Shown piece by piece: positions 5,688 through 5,726 of a DNA stretch of 5,726 nucleotides (position 1 is its first letter; every line of letters starts with the position of its first letter). The notes beneath the pieces are model-generated. The model ran no database searches and was not told where the DNA came from. It saw only the letters and a list, made by a program, of their open reading frames with translations. The DNA is taken from assembly GCA_046723645.1 (NCBI GenBank), contig JBKOUY010000024.1, positions 1 through 5,726 on the forward strand, given 5' to 3'. A program made the translations under genes and the position numbers. Source of the stretch: DASQUK01 sp046723645 (GTDB lineage Bacteria > Actinomycetota > Acidimicrobiia > Acidimicrobiales > VFJN01).

Positions 5688-5726
5688 GAGCCTACGAGAC
5701 TGTGCTGCGAGGTGATTCCGGCTCCG

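Overview
The window is high-GC DNA (GC or CG at most third codon positions) with compact, mostly divergent or convergent gene pairs. It has a UvrA-like drug-resistance ATPase under TetR control, F420-type reductase and luciferase-like genes, and a possible leaderless GTG start. Together these suggest an actinobacterium. No rRNA, tRNA, insertion sequence or CRISPR array was found. The genus cannot be named from this sequence.

Layout. Positions 1-1775 (minus strand) hold the first 591 codons of a UvrA paralogue that lacks the UvrB-binding domain, like the DrrC-type drug-resistance proteins. It runs off the left edge just before its second zinc module. Its start faces a TetR-family regulator (1837-2505, plus). 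The 61-bp gap between them carries one long dyad (1796-1832), with a -10-like hexamer in each outer arm. The TetR gene ends tail-to-tail, with an 8-bp overlap, against a MarR-family regulator (2498-2944, minus). The MarR gene is divergent from an F420-dependent NADP reductase-like gene (3031-3648, plus). Their 86-bp gap carries an exact 11-bp inverted repeat (TCGTTCGAATT / AATTCGAACGA) that is the best operator candidate there.

Positions 3649-3854 have no intact gene. On the minus strand they contain what looks like the first 25 or so codons of a flavin/F420-binding PPOX-family protein that ends abruptly, probably a gene remnant. Next come a luciferase-like (LLM) flavin or F420 oxidoreductase (3855-4694, plus) and, convergent with it, a small haem catalase-family peroxidase (4749-5687, minus). 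The reading frame of the peroxidase is still open at the right edge of the window.

Taken together, the window looks like two self-contained regulator-target modules followed by redox genes. The modules are TetR with the UvrA-like resistance ATPase, and MarR with the F420/NADP reductase-like enzyme. A stress or xenobiotic-defence role is a reasonable inference. Nothing in the window shows a completely new type of system. The most informative unexplained features are the two divergent operators and the PPOX remnant.
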